Positions 6,772 to 8,830 of a stretch of 8,830 nucleotides of DNA are shown piece by piece (within the stretch, counting starts at the first letter, position 1; each line of letters opens with the position of its first letter). Source of the DNA: Frondihabitans sp. (GTDB lineage: Bacteria > Actinomycetota > Actinomycetes > Actinomycetales > Microbacteriaceae). The notes under the pieces were generated by a model. The model was not told the DNA's origin and did no database searches. It was given only the letters and a program-made list of their open reading frames with translations. Position numbers and translations under genes: made by a program. The stretch lies in NCBI GenBank assembly GCA_025464735.1, contig JAODMX010000499.1, forward strand, positions 1 to 8,830, given 5' to 3'.

Positions 6772-6789
6772 TCGCGACCCGAGTAACGC

Positions 6790-7821
6790 TTATGACCTCG
6801 CCGAGTTGACGAGCGGAATGACGTCGCGGGCGAAGCGCACCATCTCTTCCACCTGGGGCGAGAACTGCAGCAGCAGGGTATCGACACCGGCCGCTTCAAA
6901 CTCGAGGATCCGGTCGGCCACCTGGCGAGGCGTCCCCACGAAACCGGGGCGAAGGCCACGGTTCGAGACGGAGTAATCGCGAAGGTCGGGCTGGTGCTCG
7001 AGGTGGGACTGTTTGATGAAGTCCTGGTACGACTCGTAGGCGGCGCCCTGACTGACGTCGGTGATGCGCTCGAGTTCGCTCTGCGCCTCGTCCTCGGTGT
7101 CGCGCACGATCGCGTAGGCGGCCATTCCGAAATGGCTGAAGGGCTCGGATCCGGCGCTCTCACGCCTCGCGGTCATGTCGTCGACCTTGCTGCGGAGCTC
7201 GTCGACCGTGCCGCCGTGCGTCAGGTAGGCGTCGGCGAACGCGACGATGGCCGCCTTGCCCGCCGGGCTCTCGCCGCCGGCGTAGATGGTCGGCGGGACG
7301 CCAGGTTTGGGCTCGAGGTGTGACCCGGTCAGGTTGTAGTAGTCGCCGTGGAAGTCGAACGGCGTCTCGTTCCACAGCCCTTTGAGGATGGAGACGAACT
7401 CGGTGCTACGCGCGTACCGGTCGTCGTGCTCAGAGAAAAGGCCGCCGTACTGGCGCGACTCTTCTTCCCACCAGGCGGAGACGACGTTGAGCGTGAATCG
7501 ACCTCCGGAGATGTCGTCGATCGTGGCCGCCTGCTTCGCTGTCACCGCCGGGAGGTGGTAGCCGGGACGGATCGCCGCCATGAGCTCAAGCTCGTCGGTG
7601 ACGGACGCGAGGGCGGCCGTCAGAGCCCAGGCTTCGAGGGACGGCGCAGCGACGCCCTTAATGTCGTTGAGGTTCAGCTCGGGAATGAGCGTGAGGTCGA
7701 AACCGACCCGTTCACCGGTCTGAACGACCTTCTTGACGTAGTCGAACGTGACCGGCATCGTCTCGTCGTCGACGTTACGGAGCCACCCGCCGAAAATGGG
7801 CGTCCAGAAACCGAACCTCAC
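6790..7821 (-). CDS. Luciferase-like (LLM) flavin-dependent monooxygenase, SsuD/MsuD/SfnG-like group
   Basis: The 343-residue protein is a TIM-barrel LLM-class flavin monooxygenase. It begins FGFWTPIFGGWLRNV (residues 3-17), then GFDLTLIPEL (40-49), the core AAIRPGYHLPAVTAKQAATID (about 82-102) and SGGRFTLNVVSAWWEEE (105-121), HDDRYARSTEF (132-142), and a C-terminal FVGTPRQVADRI segment. The AIRPG and SGGR-NVV elements are those of the FMNH2-dependent alkanesulfonate, methanesulfonate and dimethylsulfone monooxygenases, so a two-component enzyme needing a separate flavin reductase is likely. No reductase gene and no sulfonate transporter is in the window, so the substrate is open. The start is a GTG at 7821 whose GTGA overlaps the stop of the ATP-grasp gene by four bases, implying coupled translation and a shared pathway. 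An SD is weak or absent, in line with coupling. F420-dependent LLM enzymes are an alternative but the motifs fit the FMN group better. Confidence 0.87.
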   Translation of the reverse strand: MRFGFWTPIFGGWLRNVDDETMPVTFDYVKKVVQTGERVGFDLTLIPELNLNDIKGVAAPSLEAWALTAALASVTDELELMAAIRPGYHLPAVTAKQAATIDDISGGRFTLNVVSAWWEEESRQYGGLFSEHDDRYARSTEFVSILKGLWNETPFDFHGDYYNLTGSHLEPKPGVPPTIYAGGESPAGKAAIVAFADAYLTHGGTVDELRSKVDDMTARRESAGSEPFSHFGMAAYAIVRDTEDEAQSELERITDVSQGAAYESYQDFIKQSHLEHQPDLRDYSVSNRGLRPGFVGTPRQVADRILEFEAAGVDTLLLQFSPQVEEMVRFARDVIPLVNSARS

Positions 7822-8774
7822 GCGACTGCTTCGGTCGCGTATTCGGCGGCCAACAGGGATCCCAGGAATTTCGCGATTTCGCGCGGCCCGGACTTCTCGG
7901 CCACCGCCTCGACGTCGGGGTTGTAGTTCGTGTTCGTGTTGACGTCGTAGACCACGATGCGGCCGTCGGTGGTCTCGATGAACTCGATGCCGGCGATCTC
8001 GATGCTGTTCGCGCGGAGGAACTCCGGCAGCCGACGAATGACGGGATGATCCGCGATCGGGTCGCCGTTCGCCGTGCGCTCGCGCAGCTGGAAGAGCGGC
8101 GCCGCACCCGGAAGAGCGCAGGCGTCGGCAGGGCAGAATTCGAACGTGTCGCCTGAGGTGTCGACCCGAACCGCGTAGACGAACTCGCCTCCGACGAATT
8201 CGGCGCGCGTGTTGAAGGGTTCGGCGGCGGCGAGAAGCTCCTGGATCAGGGTGATGCCGTCAGGCGACTCTTCGAAGTCGGGGCCCGAGACCCAGGCGGC
8301 GAACTCTTCCTGGGTGTCCCAGCGGCGAACGCCGAGGCCCTTGCCGCCCTGGTTGTGCTTGGAGATGAACGGGGTCGCGAATGTCTCGGCCGTGCTGGCG
8401 AGATCGCGCTTGCCGAAGACAGCCTTGGTCCGCGGCACGTCGAAGCCGAGCTTCTGCAACGCCAGGTGCTGCTGGACCTTGCTCACCTCAAGGTCGATGA
8501 CCCCGCGACCATTGACGACGCGTCGACCGGCAGCCTCGAGCCAGGACAGCGTGGCACGGGTGTACTCCTTCGAGAACCCGTTGCCGCGCGTATGAGCGCT
8601 GGCCGACATCCGCGACCAATACACCCCGGGCGCAGGATCCGAGGTCAGGTCGATTTCGCCCTCCGTGAGGAGCAGCTCTTCGACAGGTACGCCTTCAGCT
8701 TCGAAAGCGGCACGCAGCGGCGGGAACCACTCGGGGTTCTCATGGATGACGTAGACACGGGGCTGTTCGGACAC
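7818..8774 (-). CDS. ATP-grasp ligase, RimK-like, unknown substrate
   Basis: The 318-residue protein looks like an ATP-grasp enzyme, a class that joins a carboxylate to an amine, thiol or other nucleophile through an acyl phosphate. Residues about 5-85 form a degenerate N-terminal domain. Residues 88-115 hold the helix before the central domain (KVQQHLALQKLGFDVPRT). PFISKHNQGGKGLGVRRW (135-152) has the ATP-binding Lys139 and the flexible glycine loop; IQELL (177-181) supplies the adenine-contact segment. EIAGIEFIETTDG then YDVNTNTNYNPD (286-297) takes the place of the metal-binding acidic/Asn end of the fold. A CPADAC motif lies at 214-219. It resembles RimK/glutamate-ligase-like proteins, but the target is not recognisable. 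The start is GTG at 8774, 6 nt after a TAGGCT box and without a clear ribosome binding site. It heads an operon with the overlapping flavin monooxygenase. Confidence 0.82.
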   Translation of the reverse strand: MSEQPRVYVIHENPEWFPPLRAAFEAEGVPVEELLLTEGEIDLTSDPAPGVYWSRMSASAHTRGNGFSKEYTRATLSWLEAAGRRVVNGRGVIDLEVSKVQQHLALQKLGFDVPRTKAVFGKRDLASTAETFATPFISKHNQGGKGLGVRRWDTQEEFAAWVSGPDFEESPDGITLIQELLAAAEPFNTRAEFVGGEFVYAVRVDTSGDTFEFCPADACALPGAAPLFQLRERTANGDPIADHPVIRRLPEFLRANSIEIAGIEFIETTDGRIVVYDVNTNTNYNPDVEAVAEKSGPREIAKFLGSLLAAEYATEAVA

Positions 8775-8780
8775 CCACCC

Positions 8781-8786
8781 AGCCTA
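8781..8786 (-). promoter_or_regulatory. Putative -10 box (TAGGCT) of a leaderless promoter for the ATP-grasp/monooxygenase operon
   Basis: Read on the minus strand, TAGGCT ends 6 nt before the GTG start at 8774. Just upstream is a 6-base inverted repeat, AGGCAG (8786-8791) and CTGCCT (8804-8809), separated by 12 bases, which could be an operator but could also be chance. No other gene is visible in the last 56 bases of the window. Confidence 0.45.
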
Positions 8787-8830
8787 GGCAGTGGTGCTGC
8801 GCGCTGCCTCTCTGTTGCGGGTTGCTACGT

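Overview
This 8,830-base, GC-rich window comes from an actinobacterial chromosome. The protein style suggests a Microbacteriaceae-like organism, but that is inference; no marker gene fixes the taxon. Evidence for Actinobacteria is the high GC with dense long antisense ORFs, several genes that look leaderless (a TANNNT box 6 nt before the start codon and no Shine-Dalgarno), a MoeZ-type fused sulfurtransferase, and MEP-pathway ispE. Nine genes fill the window almost wall to wall. No stretch over 300 bases lacks a gene, and I see no tRNA, rRNA, CRISPR, insertion sequence or phage gene.

Left part, plus strand (1-2840): the 3' end of a polytopic GT87-type glycosyltransferase gene, then a small HTH + TOBE (molybdate-binding type) putative regulator, moaA (GTP 3',8-cyclase) and moaD (sulfur-carrier small subunit of molybdopterin synthase). 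Facing them on the minus strand (2933-4219) is a moeZ-type adenylyltransferase/rhodanese fusion. MoaA makes the first molybdenum cofactor (Moco) intermediate. MoeZ adenylates the MoaD C-terminal Gly-Gly and can supply its thiocarboxylate sulfur. The HTH-TOBE protein is a plausible molybdate sensor for the cluster. moaC, moaE, mogA and moeA are not in this window.

Centre (4218-5804, plus): a 528-residue GT39/ArnT-like membrane glycosyltransferase, divergent from moeZ. The two start codons share the bases of one CATG, and each gene's Shine-Dalgarno lies inside the other's coding sequence.

Right part, minus strand (8774-5833): an ATP-grasp ligase, a luciferase-like flavin monooxygenase whose GTG start overlaps the ligase stop (GTGA), then ispE (CDP-ME kinase), which has its own leaderless-type promoter in the 30-base gap. 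The ligase/monooxygenase pair is the best candidate here for an uncharacterised pathway: two tightly coupled enzymes of recognisable superfamilies with no assignable substrate.

Four genes (HTH-TOBE, moaA, ispE, ATP-grasp) share the same start geometry, TAGNNT + exactly 6 nt + ATG/GTG, while moaD, moeZ and the GT39-like gene have clear purine-rich ribosome binding sites.
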